From assembly GCF_051857475.1 (NCBI RefSeq), contig NZ_JBPZGZ010000001.1:1488001-1552000 (forward strand): 64,000 bases of DNA, written 5' to 3'. Both the position numbers and the translations under genes were made by a program. The number at the start of each line of letters is the position of its first letter. Position 1 is the first letter of the stretch. Under the pieces are notes generated by a model. It ran no database searches and was not told where the DNA came from. It saw only the letters and a program-made list of their open reading frames with translations. This DNA comes from Pelomonas sp051857475. GTDB taxonomy: Bacteria > Pseudomonadota > Gammaproteobacteria > Burkholderiales > Burkholderiaceae_C. Below, one piece after another: positions 35,613 through 44,073 of the stretch.

Positions 35613-37837
35613 CAGGAAGCCACCTTCACTGGCGTGGCCGTGACGGTCTCGCGGTTCCGCCAGGCGCGCCGCGTCGCGATGAAAATGGCGATGACGCCCG
35701 CCGCCAGGGCCAGCAGCGGCCACCAGACCGGCCGGTTCCACTCGGCGAGCTTGCGCGTGCGCTCGGCCACGTCGACGCGCAGATAGCGCGAGCGGTCCAG
35801 CACGACGACGCCGGGCTTGCCGTTGTGCACCCAGCTCTGGAAGGCCAGACCCGAATAGCTCCAGTAGCCCCAGGTCCAGGGCGCGTCCTGGCGCACGACA
35901 TCGTTCATCTTCGCCATCACCTCGGCCTTCTCGGGGCCGTCCTCCAGCGACTGCAGCTTGCGGAACAGCCGGTCGAACTCGGGGCTGGCGTAGTTGGAGA
36001 TGTTCTCGCCCTCGTGCAGGCTCTTGCTGTTGGGGCCGTACAGCAGGAAGAAGAAATTCTCGACGTCGGGATAGTCGGCAAACCAACCACCCCAATAGAC
36101 CTGGTGGCGGCCCTTCAGCACCTTCTCCTGGAACTGGTTGAAGTCGGTGGCGCGGATGTCGAGCTGGATGCCGAGCTTGGCGAACTGGCGCACCATCCAG
36201 TCGTTCTCGGCCTTGAGTTCGGGCGTGATGACACGCTGGAAGTCGTAGTTCAGCACCAGGGGCTTGCCGGTCTTCACGTCGCGCCCGCCGGGGTAGCCGG
36301 CTTCTTCCATCAGCTTCAAGGCATCCTCGATGGGCCGGCGCACCGGCTTGCCGTCGACGAGGCGATGCGTGACGGGGTTGTATTCGCCGGGCCGCCCCTC
36401 CTTGGAGCCGAACACGCCCGGCGGGATGGGGCTGTGGGCCGCGTCGCCACCCTTGTCGCGAAAGATGCGGCCATAGCCCTCCTCCCAGTCGACGGCGATG
36501 GAGATGGCCTGGCGCAGCGCGCGGTTGCGCTTCTGCTGCCCTGGCGTGTCGCCGCGGCCGACGACGGGGTCCAGCCAGTTGAAGCCGACATACCAGTTGG
36601 TGATGTCGACATCGGTCGGCAGCTGGAAGCCACGCTGCTCGAAGAAGCGCTGGACTTCATCCGAGTCGTCGCGATCCACGGCCAGGTTGATGCCCCAGTC
36701 GGTGCGGTCCAGTTCCGGCAGGTCGAGATAGCCCTGTTTGAACAGCTCCTTGATCGGCACCTTCTCCTTGACGTTGATCGCGACGATCTTGTCGACGAAG
36801 GGGATGCGCTTGCCGCAGTCGGCCAGCCGCCCGCCCTCGGCGTCTCCCGGCCCACCTTCGCAGGGATAGGTGTCGGGCCGGTAGTTGGGGTTGCGGCTCA
36901 TGACGTGGCGACGGTCCTGCTGATACTCCGTCATCATGAAGGGGCCGCTGCCGACCGGCCACTGGTTCCAGCTCAGCGAATTGGCGGCCATGCCAGGCTG
37001 GGCATAGAAAGCATCCACCTCCCAGGGAATGGCCGCCGTGAAGCTGGTTGCCAGCCAGTAGCGCCACTGCGGATAGCGGCCCTTGAGGCGCACGCGCAGC
37101 AGGTGGTCGTTGACGGCCTGGGCGCCCGCCAGCGGCCAGCGGCGCAGGTCGAGGAAGGGCTTGTCGGCAACGTTCTCTGGCAGGCCGGCGAGCTGCTTGT
37201 CGCTCTCGCTCTTGACCAGCGCGATGTACTCCTTGAGCCCGATGACATGCTCGGAAAACACCGGCCCCACCGGCGCCTCCAACCGCGGGCTGGCGTGGCG
37301 CTTCAAGGCGTAGACGAAATCCTCGGCGACCACCTCGCGCGTGGCGAGCTGTTTGAAGTCGAAGGGGCTGCGCTTGTCGCCGAGCTCACCGGGTTTGAGG
37401 TGGTGGTAGAGATAACCACCCTGGGCGTCCTTGGCGAAGGCCGGGTGCGGCGAATATTTCAGGCCGGCGCGGATGGGGATGTCGTAGACGGCCTCGGCAA
37501 TCTGCTCGTCCGCAGCGTCGTCGGGCAGGCGCTTGCCCTGGGCATCGAGGAAATAAGGCTTGACCACCTCGGCCGCGGCGCGCGGGATCAGCTCATAGGG
37601 CCGCTTCAGGTATTGGTAGCCGTAGGGCGGCTCGCTGACCTCGTAGACGTAGGCGCTCTCGGGCGCGGCGTACGACGAAGTCGGGTCCAGATAGCGCGGC
37701 GAACGCTCCGGGAAGGCGACATAGAGCGTGTTCTCACGCTCGGCGCCGCGCGGGAAGGGGCTGTTGTTGCAGGCGGCCAGCAGCGCCAGCGCCAATGCGC
37801 CCCAGCCGCCCCTGATCCACCTGCCGATTCCCGCCAC
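35612..37837 (-). CDS. yejA: Oligopeptide-binding lipoprotein (SBP family 5) with C-terminal membrane anchor
   Basis: The protein has 741 aa. A lipoprotein signal (ALALALLAACNN, lipid-modified C23) is followed by the extracellular solute-binding family 5 fold (VGSGPFMMTEYQ, FVGFNWLDP, QAISIAVDWEEGYGRIF). It is odd in having a second hydrophobic segment at the C-terminus (WWPLLALAAGVIAIFIATRRAW) followed by basic residues, so both ends are membrane-bound. E. coli YejA is about 600 aa and soluble. The start is GTG at 37837 with GAGGG upstream. It is the first gene of yejABEF. Confidence 0.9.
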   Translation of the reverse strand: MAGIGRWIRGGWGALALALLAACNNSPFPRGAERENTLYVAFPERSPRYLDPTSSYAAPESAYVYEVSEPPYGYQYLKRPYELIPRAAAEVVKPYFLDAQGKRLPDDAADEQIAEAVYDIPIRAGLKYSPHPAFAKDAQGGYLYHHLKPGELGDKRSPFDFKQLATREVVAEDFVYALKRHASPRLEAPVGPVFSEHVIGLKEYIALVKSESDKQLAGLPENVADKPFLDLRRWPLAGAQAVNDHLLRVRLKGRYPQWRYWLATSFTAAIPWEVDAFYAQPGMAANSLSWNQWPVGSGPFMMTEYQQDRRHVMSRNPNYRPDTYPCEGGPGDAEGGRLADCGKRIPFVDKIVAINVKEKVPIKELFKQGYLDLPELDRTDWGINLAVDRDDSDEVQRFFEQRGFQLPTDVDITNWYVGFNWLDPVVGRGDTPGQQKRNRALRQAISIAVDWEEGYGRIFRDKGGDAAHSPIPPGVFGSKEGRPGEYNPVTHRLVDGKPVRRPIEDALKLMEEAGYPGGRDVKTGKPLVLNYDFQRVITPELKAENDWMVRQFAKLGIQLDIRATDFNQFQEKVLKGRHQVYWGGWFADYPDVENFFFLLYGPNSKSLHEGENISNYASPEFDRLFRKLQSLEDGPEKAEVMAKMNDVVRQDAPWTWGYWSYSGLAFQSWVHNGKPGVVVLDRSRYLRVDVAERTRKLAEWNRPVWWPLLALAAGVIAIFIATRRAWRNRETVTATPVKVAS

Positions 37838-37846
37838 GAGACACCC

Positions 37847-37879
37847 TCAAAAACAATCGCCTCGGCGCGGGCCGAGGCG
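37847..37879 (-). terminator. Terminator between ldcA and yejA
   Basis: CGCCTCGGC (37858-37866) pairs with GCCGAGGCG (37871-37879). On the minus strand it is followed by ATTGTTTTTG. It would end the ldcA transcript, or attenuate yejA, whose GTG is only 10-20 bp further. Confidence 0.75.
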
Positions 37880-37891
37880 GTGTAGGAATCA

Positions 37892-37941
37892 TAGACGGGC
37901 GACTCGTCTATACAGGGTCATCGCCGGTGCAAATCCGGCGA
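37892..37941. other. Two further hairpins in the ldcA-yejA gap
   Basis: TAGACG/CGTCTA with a 7-nt loop (37892-37910) and TCGCCGG/CCGGCGA with loop TGCAAAT (37921-37941) stand in tandem before the terminator. They could be leader structure. They resemble no riboswitch I can name. Confidence 0.4.
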
Positions 37942-37959
37942 GGAAAACCCGGGGTGGCT

Positions 37960-38952
37960 TCAGTGATGGTGGTGGTCGTGGCCGCAGTCGTCGCCACAGC
38001 TTTCGTCGTGGTGATGGTGGGCCGCATGGGCGAGGCGCGGGTCCGACTGCCAGCCCAGGATGGCCTCGCGGCCCTGCACATAGAGCTCCACCGTGCCCCC
38101 CACGGGCAGGCAGATCTTGGTACGGACATGGCCGAAAGGCAGGCCGGTCAGCACCGGCGTATTGGTGCGGGCGCGCAGCGCGGCGACGGCGTCCTTGATG
38201 CCGTAGCCCTTGTCCAGCGGCGACTTGGCCGCCCCGCTGAAGTCGCCCAGCAGCACGGCCGCCTGGTTGTCGATGACGCCTGCCTGCAGCAGCTGCAGCA
38301 GCATGCGCTCGACGCGGTAGGGGTGCTCGTTGATGTCTTCCAGGAACAGGATGCCGCCCTTGACCTTGGGCCAGTGCGGCGTGCCGAGCAGGGAGCACAA
38401 CACAGTCAGGTTGCCGCCCCACAGCCGCCCGCGCGCCTCCAGTCCGTCGAAGCTGCCACTGGGCTCGCGAAAGCCCACGGCCTCCAGAGCGCCGCTCATG
38501 GCTTCGGTGAAGCAGTCCTGGGTGATCTCGTCGACACCGCCATCGGCCTCGCTGCGGCCAAAGTCATCGCAGGCCAGCGGGCCGGCCCACATGGACAGGC
38601 CCTTGTGGCGGGCGATCAGGCCGTTCTGCAGCGCCGTCAGGTCGCTGTAGCCGACCCAGCGCGTACCCTGCTCGATGCTCTTCGCGATGCGACTCCAGTC
38701 GAGCTGGTCCAGCAGCCTTGTGAGGCCATAGCCACCGCGCGTGGCCATGGCGACCGAAGGCGCCGCATCGGCAATGCGGTGCAGGGCCGCCAGCCGCGTT
38801 GCGTCGTCGCCGGCAAAGCGCTGGTGCTTGGCCAGCGCGTCGGCGTCGATGCTGACCTCGAAGCCGAGCCGGGTCAGCCGCTTGGCGGCGCGCTTCAGGT
38901 TCTCGGCCTTGGCGAGCACGCCCGAGGGCGTGAACAGCGTGAGTGAGGTCAT
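37960..38952 (-). CDS. ldcA: L,D-carboxypeptidase (S66 family) with His-rich tail
   Basis: The protein has 330 aa. It removes the terminal D-Ala from murein tetrapeptides during peptidoglycan recycling. ATRGGYG and WVGYSDLTAL (nucleophile S103) are visible, then FLEDINEHPYRVERML (catalytic Glu region) and GLPFGHVRTK (catalytic His), all in canonical order. The last residues form a tail with HHHH, DESCGDDC and GHDHHHH, which is not part of the family and looks like a metal-binding appendage. Its start overlaps the tadA stop by one base. Confidence 0.92.
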   Translation of the reverse strand: MTSLTLFTPSGVLAKAENLKRAAKRLTRLGFEVSIDADALAKHQRFAGDDATRLAALHRIADAAPSVAMATRGGYGLTRLLDQLDWSRIAKSIEQGTRWVGYSDLTALQNGLIARHKGLSMWAGPLACDDFGRSEADGGVDEITQDCFTEAMSGALEAVGFREPSGSFDGLEARGRLWGGNLTVLCSLLGTPHWPKVKGGILFLEDINEHPYRVERMLLQLLQAGVIDNQAAVLLGDFSGAAKSPLDKGYGIKDAVAALRARTNTPVLTGLPFGHVRTKICLPVGGTVELYVQGREAILGWQSDPRLAHAAHHHHDESCGDDCGHDHHHH

Positions 38953-39497
38953 CAGAGTTCGTCCAATTCCGTGGCTTCGCCGGTCGGGATGATGCCCCGG
39001 CGTTCGGCGCGGCGCGCACGGGCGGCCTCGCGGCGTTCGGCAAAGAAGTCGCGCAGCAATTGCGCAGAGGTATCAGCCATCAGCCCGCCTTCGATGCGCG
39101 TGTGGTGGTTGAGCAGCGGCTGGCCGAACAGGTCGATGACCGAGCCGGCCACGCCCGTCTTGGGGTCGGCCGCGGCGAAGACGACGCGCTTGAAGCGCGC
39201 ATGCATCAGCGCCATCGCGCACATCGCGCAGGGCTCCAGCGTCACGAAGAGCTCGCACTCCGGCAGGCGGTAGTTCTCCAGCAGCGTGGCCGCGTGGCGC
39301 AGGGCCACGATCTCGGCATGCGCCGTGGGGTCATGCGTCGTGATGGGGCGGTTGTAGCCGGTGGCGATGACCTGGCCATCGCGCACGATGACGGCGCCCA
39401 CCGGCACCTCGCCCACCAGCCAGGCGTTGTGGGCCTGGTCCAGCGCCTGGCGCATGGCGTATTCGTCGGCGGGGGAGAAAACAGTCGGCTCAGTCAT
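38952..39497 (-). CDS. tadA: tRNA-specific adenosine-34 deaminase
   Basis: The protein has 181 aa. It converts A34 to inosine in tRNA-Arg(ACG). The zinc-site motif is HAEIVAL (His plus catalytic Glu) with PCAMCAMALMHARF (two Cys). RPITTHDPTAHAE and DPKTGVAGS are typical TadA blocks. It is coupled to ldcA. Confidence 0.95.
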   Translation of the reverse strand: MTEPTVFSPADEYAMRQALDQAHNAWLVGEVPVGAVIVRDGQVIATGYNRPITTHDPTAHAEIVALRHAATLLENYRLPECELFVTLEPCAMCAMALMHARFKRVVFAAADPKTGVAGSVIDLFGQPLLNHHTRIEGGLMADTSAQLLRDFFAERREAARARRAERRGIIPTGEATELDEL

Positions 39498-39522
39498 CGG
39501 GCCGGCAGTTTAGGCCCGGGCT

Positions 39523-40026
39523 TCAGAGCGATGCAGCGGAACGCGACGCCTGGTCATAGAGCCCCGACAGAAGGCGCATCAGCTGGGCGCAGTCGCCAAT
39601 GTCCTGGTTCTGCTGGCCGCTGTCGGCCAGGGCCTCCATCAGGCAGCGTTCGCGCACCTCTCGGTAAGCCTCGCACAGGGCCTGGCCCTGGGCCGTCGTC
39701 GAATAGAAGGCTTCCTTGCCGACCTTTTCGCTCTGCACCAGGCCCATGCCCACCAGCTTGCGCAGCGAGTAGGCCACCACATGGGTGTCCTCCACGTTCA
39801 GCACGAAGCAGATGTCGGCCAGCTTCTTCTGCCGGTCGCGATGGTTGACGTGATGCAGCAGCGACACATCCAGGGCCGCCAGGTCCTTCATGCCGGCGGC
39901 GGCCATGCAGCGCACCATCCAGCGGTTGAAGGCATTGCTGACCACGATGAGGCCGAACTCGAACTCCGACAGTTCGGCGCTCTTGTCCGAGACCAGATGC
40001 GAGGACGACACGATGCTGCGAACCAT
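39523..40026 (-). CDS. MarR-type winged-helix regulator
   Basis: The protein has 167 aa. A predicted winged-helix domain (about 45-115: LDVSLLHHVNHRDRQKKLADICFVLNVEDTHVVAYSLRKLVGMGLV) matches the COG5631-like MarR group. ATG 40026 is chosen because family N-termini start close to VRSIVSSSHLVS; ATGs at 40035 and 40038 are also in frame. It is divergent from the 5-oxoprolinase operon across an AT-rich gap with direct repeats, so it probably regulates that operon and itself. Confidence 0.8.
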   Translation of the reverse strand: MVRSIVSSSHLVSDKSAELSEFEFGLIVVSNAFNRWMVRCMAAAGMKDLAALDVSLLHHVNHRDRQKKLADICFVLNVEDTHVVAYSLRKLVGMGLVQSEKVGKEAFYSTTAQGQALCEAYREVRERCLMEALADSGQQNQDIGDCAQLMRLLSGLYDQASRSAASL

Positions 40027-40041
40027 GATTGACATCATAAG

Positions 40042-40083
40042 CACGACTCGAATACAAATCGTATACGTTTTATTGAAATACAA
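40042..40083. promoter_or_regulatory. AT-rich operator region between the MarR gene and pxpB
   Basis: AATACAAAT occurs twice (40051-40059 and 40077-40085), 26 bp apart, flanking GTATAC. The AT content is unusual for this genome. The second repeat overlaps the pxpB ATG, so binding could also block its translation initiation region. It is a likely MarR binding region and divergent promoter. Confidence 0.5.
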
Positions 40084-40737
40084 ATGAGCACCACGCCACC
40101 CGCCCTCCTCATCCGCCCCTTGGGCGAGGCGGCGCTGTGCTGTGCGGTGGACGGCGCCATAGCCCTGGAACACCAGCAACGCATCTGGCAAATGGGCGCC
40201 GGCCTAGCCCAGACGCAAGGCGTGCTCGGCCTGATCCCGGGCATGAACAATCTCACGCTGACCTTCGACCCTCTGGTGACCGACAGCGCAGCGCTGGCAG
40301 ACGCGGCGCGAGAGCTGTGGGCCCAACCGTTGCGACGCCAGCAGGCCGGCCGCCTCGTCGAGATCCCGGTGCGCTATGACGGGCCTGACCTCGTCGACGT
40401 CGCCGCCCATTGCGGCCTGTCGGTCGACGAGGTCGTGCAGCGCCACACCGCGGCCGACTACATCGTCTACTTCATCGGCTTCCAGCCGGGCTTTGCCTAC
40501 ATGGGCGGCCTGGACCCGACCCTGCACACGCCGCGCCGCAGCGAGCCGCGCACGGCCGTGCCGGCCGGCAGCGTCGGCATCGGCGGCGCCCAGACCGGCA
40601 TCTATCCCCTCGTCACCCCCGGCGGCTGGCAGCTCATCGGCCGCACCGCCCTGCCCCTCTTCGACCCCAAGGCCGAGCCGCCCACGCTGCTGGCGCCGGG
40701 CGACCGCGTGCGCTTCGTCGCGGAGGCGTCTTCATGA
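40084..40737 (+). CDS. pxpB: 5-oxoprolinase subunit PxpB
   Basis: The protein has 217 aa (KipI family). Diagnostic blocks are YIVYFIGFQPGFAYMGGLDP and VPAGSVGIGGAQTGIYPLVTPGGW. PxpA, PxpB and PxpC together hydrolyse 5-oxoproline to glutamate with ATP. No Shine-Dalgarno sequence is visible before the ATG (upstream is ATTGAAATACAA). It overlaps pxpC by ATGA. Confidence 0.93.
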   Translation: MSTTPPALLIRPLGEAALCCAVDGAIALEHQQRIWQMGAGLAQTQGVLGLIPGMNNLTLTFDPLVTDSAALADAARELWAQPLRRQQAGRLVEIPVRYDGPDLVDVAAHCGLSVDEVVQRHTAADYIVYFIGFQPGFAYMGGLDPTLHTPRRSEPRTAVPAGSVGIGGAQTGIYPLVTPGGWQLIGRTALPLFDPKAEPPTLLAPGDRVRFVAEASS

Positions 40738-41666
40738 TCGAAGTCCTGCGCGCCGGCCCGCTGACCACCGTGCAGGACCTCGGCCGCGACGCCTGGCGCG
40801 ACCGCGGCATCAGCCGCTGCGGCGCGATGGACGACGTCGCGCTGAGCTGGGGCAATCTGCTGGTGGGCAACGCCGCCGACGCGGCCGGCCTCGAGTTCAC
40901 CCTCGGCCCGGCGACGCTACGCTTTGATGCCGATTGCTGCATTGCCGTCACGGGCACCGATGCCGACGCCACGCTCGACGGCCGCCCGCTGCGGCCCTGG
41001 TGGCGCCAGCGCGTGCAGGCCGGCCAGACGCTCAAGCTCGCTGCGCCACGTGAGCGCATGCGCAGCTATCTCTGTGTCTCGGGCGGCATCGCCCTGCCCA
41101 CGGCCCTGGGCTCGCTCAGCACCGACCTGAAGGCCGGCTTCGGCGGCCTGGGCGGCCGCGCACTGCGCGATGGCGATGTGCTGCCGCTGGCCATACCCGA
41201 GCACCTGCCCCTGCGCAGCATCGGCATCCGCCCACCCGACTGGGATACAGCCGTGCGCGTGCTGCTCGGACCCGAACACGAGGACTTTTCCGCAGCCGCC
41301 CGCGACGCCTTCTGGGCTGCCGGCTGGCAACTCACGCCGCAGAGCAACCGCATGGGCTATCGCTTTGCCGGCCCGGAGCTGAAGCGCGAGCGCGGCGGCG
41401 AGCTGGCATCGCACGGCGTGCTGCCGGGCGTCATCCAGGTGCCACCCTCGGGCCAGCCCATCGTGCTGCTGGCCGATGCACAGACGACGGGCGGCTATCC
41501 CAAGATAGCCGTCGTCATCCGCGCCGATCTGTGGAAGCTGGGCCAGCTGCGCCTGGGCGGCACGCTGCGCTTCGCCCCCTGCAGCATCGACGAGGCGCGC
41601 ACCGCGCTGCGACAACGCCAGACCGAACTCGCTCAACTGAGGACTGCCCTATGCATGTCGACCTGA
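40734..41666 (+). CDS. pxpC: 5-oxoprolinase/urea amidolyase family subunit PxpC
   Basis: The protein has 310 aa (KipA family). The N-terminus MIEVLRAGPLTTVQDLGR is diagnostic, with SQSNRMGYR-like TPQSNRMGYRF and the C-terminal block QTTGGYPKIAVVI. It works as a complex with PxpB. GGAGG precedes the ATG; the end overlaps pxpA by 16 nt. Confidence 0.93.
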   Translation: MIEVLRAGPLTTVQDLGRDAWRDRGISRCGAMDDVALSWGNLLVGNAADAAGLEFTLGPATLRFDADCCIAVTGTDADATLDGRPLRPWWRQRVQAGQTLKLAAPRERMRSYLCVSGGIALPTALGSLSTDLKAGFGGLGGRALRDGDVLPLAIPEHLPLRSIGIRPPDWDTAVRVLLGPEHEDFSAAARDAFWAAGWQLTPQSNRMGYRFAGPELKRERGGELASHGVLPGVIQVPPSGQPIVLLADAQTTGGYPKIAVVIRADLWKLGQLRLGGTLRFAPCSIDEARTALRQRQTELAQLRTALCMST

Positions 41667-42385
41667 ATGCCGACCTGGGCGAAGGCGCGCCCGACGACGC
41701 CGAACTGCTGGCCCTGGTCAGCTCGGCCAATATCGCCTGCGGCTGGCATGCCGGCGATGCGCGCGTGATGCAGGCGACCGTGGCCGCCGCACTCGAGCGC
41801 GGCGTGGCCATCGGTGCTCATCCGAGCTATCCCGACCGTGAGAACTTCGGCCGCAGCGAGATGCAGCTCGCGCCCGCCGATGTCAGGGCCGACCTGATCT
41901 ATCAGATCGGCGCGCTGGACGCCCTGGTGCGCGCGGCCGGCGGGCGCCTGCATCACGTCAAGCCCCACGGCGCCCTCTACAACCAGGCGGCGCGCGATCC
42001 GGCGCTGGCCGATGCCATTGCCGGCGCCGTGCTCGACGTCAATCCCTCCCTCGCCCTCTACGGCCTGGCCGGCGGCGAGCTGCTGAAGGCCGCCGAGCGC
42101 GCCGGCCTGCGCGCCGTCGCCGAAGTCTTTGCCGACCGCGGCTACCGCGCTGACGGCAGCCTGGTGCCGCGCAGCCAGCCCGGCGCCTTCGTCGAAGACA
42201 CCGAAGAAGCCGTTGCTCGCACCTTGCGCATGGTCAGCGACGGCGTCGTGCAGGCCGTCAGTGGAGAAATCGTTCCCTTGCAGGCCCAGACCATCTGCCT
42301 GCATGGCGACGGCGCCCATGCCCTCGCCTTTGCCCACGCCATCCACCAAGCCCTTCAACAAGCCGGCGTGCAGCTGCGCGCCTGA
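41651..42385 (+). CDS. pxpA: 5-oxoprolinase subunit PxpA (LamB/YcsF family)
   Basis: The protein has 244 aa and begins MHVDLNADLGEGAPDD, the family signature. SANIACGWHAGD, IGAHPSYPDRENFGR and VKPHGALYN are conserved metal/active-site segments. It is the catalytic hydrolase of the Pxp complex. Confidence 0.95.
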   Translation: MHVDLNADLGEGAPDDAELLALVSSANIACGWHAGDARVMQATVAAALERGVAIGAHPSYPDRENFGRSEMQLAPADVRADLIYQIGALDALVRAAGGRLHHVKPHGALYNQAARDPALADAIAGAVLDVNPSLALYGLAGGELLKAAERAGLRAVAEVFADRGYRADGSLVPRSQPGAFVEDTEEAVARTLRMVSDGVVQAVSGEIVPLQAQTICLHGDGAHALAFAHAIHQALQQAGVQLRA

Positions 42386-42403
42386 CCCGACCCAAGGATC
42401 ACC

Positions 42404-43117
42404 ATGCAAGCTACCGTCTCTCTGTGGCCGCTGATCGGCGTCGCCGTCGTCATCGTCGGCTTCGTGCTGCGCTTCAACCCGGTGCTTGTCGTCGCCGTGG
42501 CCGGCATCGCGACGGGTCTCGCGGCCAAGCTGCCGCTGGAACTCATCCTGGCCAAGCTCGGCACCGGTTTCGTCAAGACGCGCAATCTGCCGCTGACCCT
42601 GCTGCTCCCCCTCCCCATCATCGGCCTGCTGGAACGCCACGGCCTGCGCGAGCGCGCCCAGACGTGGATCGCCGGCATCCGTTCCGCGACAGCGGGGCGG
42701 CTGCTCGTCGTCTACCTCTTCATCCGTGAGACCGCTGCCGCCATGGGCCTGACCTCGCTGGGCGGCCATGCCCCCATGGTGCGCCCCCTGGTCGCGCCCA
42801 TGACCGAAGCCGCCGCCGAGAAGACCCACGGGCCGATTCCTCAGGCCGTGCGCGACAAGTGGAAGGCCATGGCCTCGGCCACCGACAACGTGGGCCTGTT
42901 CTTCGGTGAGGACATCTTTGTCGCCTTCGGCTCCATCGTGCTGATGCAGACCTTCCTGGCCGAGAACGGCGTCGTCACCGACCCGCTGCACATCGCGCTG
43001 TGGGGCATCCCGACGGCCATCGCCGCCTTCATCATCCACGCCGCGCGGCTGATCCGGCTCGACCATCGCCTGCCCCAGGACATCGCCCGCGCCCGCGCCG
43101 AGGAATCCAAGGCATGA
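42404..43117 (+). CDS. DUF969 membrane protein, probable 5-oxoproline permease component
   Basis: The protein has 237 aa with several membrane helices (for example WPLIGVAVVIVGFVLRF, LTLLLPLPIIGLLERHG). It matches the DUF969/COG3817 group. Its position directly after pxpBCA and before a DUF979 gene is a recurrent association that suggests uptake of pyroglutamate. Function is inferred from context only. It overlaps the next gene by ATGA. Confidence 0.8.
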   Translation: MQATVSLWPLIGVAVVIVGFVLRFNPVLVVAVAGIATGLAAKLPLELILAKLGTGFVKTRNLPLTLLLPLPIIGLLERHGLRERAQTWIAGIRSATAGRLLVVYLFIRETAAAMGLTSLGGHAPMVRPLVAPMTEAAAEKTHGPIPQAVRDKWKAMASATDNVGLFFGEDIFVAFGSIVLMQTFLAENGVVTDPLHIALWGIPTAIAAFIIHAARLIRLDHRLPQDIARARAEESKA

Positions 43118-44073
43118 ACGCCCTGCTCAAGCTCGACCAGCTCTTCCTGCTGACCGGCATCGCCCTGGTCATCGTCGCGGTTCTGACCTGGCGCGACCGC
43201 AGCAATCCGCGGCGCTGGAGCAGCGGCCTGTTCTGGGCCTTGTGGTCCGTCATCTACCTGGCCGGCGACATGCTGCCGCCGGTCGTCTCGGGTCTCATCG
43301 TCGTCATGCTGGCGGCCCTCGGCGGTCTGGGCGGCGTGTCGCTGGGCAAGCATGGCACGCGTGAGCCCGCCGAGCGCCAGGCCAGTGCCGCGCGCCTGGG
43401 CAACAAGCTCTTCCTGCCCATCCTGGCCATCACCGTGCTGGCCCTGGTCGGCACGCTGACGCTGAAGGACGTCCACCTCGGCAACTGGCTGCTGGTCGAG
43501 ACCAAGAACGTCACGCTGATCAGCGTCGGCCTCGGCGCCCTGGTCGGCCTGGCCGCCGCGCTGTGGATGACGCGCGAGACGCCGATGCAGGCCCTGCGCG
43601 AGTCGCGCCGCCTGCTGGAGACCATGGGCCCCGCCGTCATCCTGCCGCAGATGCTGGCGACCCTGGGCCTGCTGTTCACCGACGCCGGCGTCGGCAAGGC
43701 CGTGGCGCATCTGACGACCAGCTACATCCCGGTCGACAACGCGCTGTATGCCGTCGCGGCCTATGCCATCGGCATGGCCCTCTTCACCATGGTGATGGGC
43801 AATGCCTTCGCGGCCTTCCCGGTCATGACGGCCGGCATCGGCATTCCCATCCTGCTCGGCATGCACCACGGCAACCCGGCCGTCATGGCCGCCATCGGCA
43901 TGTTCTGCGGCTACTGCGGCACACTGATGACGCCCATGGCCGCCAACTTCAACATCATCCCCGCCGCCCTGCTCGAGCTGAAGGACAAGAACGGCGTCAT
44001 CCGCGCGCAGTTGCCCACGGCCTTGATGCTGCTGGTCGTCAACATCGTGCTGCTGAAAGTGCTGATGTTTTGA
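43114..44073 (+). CDS. DUF979 membrane protein, probable 5-oxoproline permease component
   Basis: The protein has 319 aa with about nine membrane helices. Family-type blocks are GNAFAAFPVMTAGIGIP and CGYCGTLMTPMAANFNIIPAALLELKDKNGVI. It probably forms a transporter with the DUF969 protein encoded immediately upstream. Its start overlaps that gene, and its stop overlaps the DUF72 gene (TGATG). Confidence 0.82.
   Translation: MNALLKLDQLFLLTGIALVIVAVLTWRDRSNPRRWSSGLFWALWSVIYLAGDMLPPVVSGLIVVMLAALGGLGGVSLGKHGTREPAERQASAARLGNKLFLPILAITVLALVGTLTLKDVHLGNWLLVETKNVTLISVGLGALVGLAAALWMTRETPMQALRESRRLLETMGPAVILPQMLATLGLLFTDAGVGKAVAHLTTSYIPVDNALYAVAAYAIGMALFTMVMGNAFAAFPVMTAGIGIPILLGMHHGNPAVMAAIGMFCGYCGTLMTPMAANFNIIPAALLELKDKNGVIRAQLPTALMLLVVNIVLLKVLMF

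Noticed and set aside
37911..37945. Cobalamin-riboswitch- or tRNA-like piece (CCGGTGCAAATCCGG)
   Set aside because: Only a single stem-loop resembles a T-arm or B12-element stem. No acceptor stem, anticodon arm or remaining riboswitch core is present, and neighbours are not cobalamin genes.
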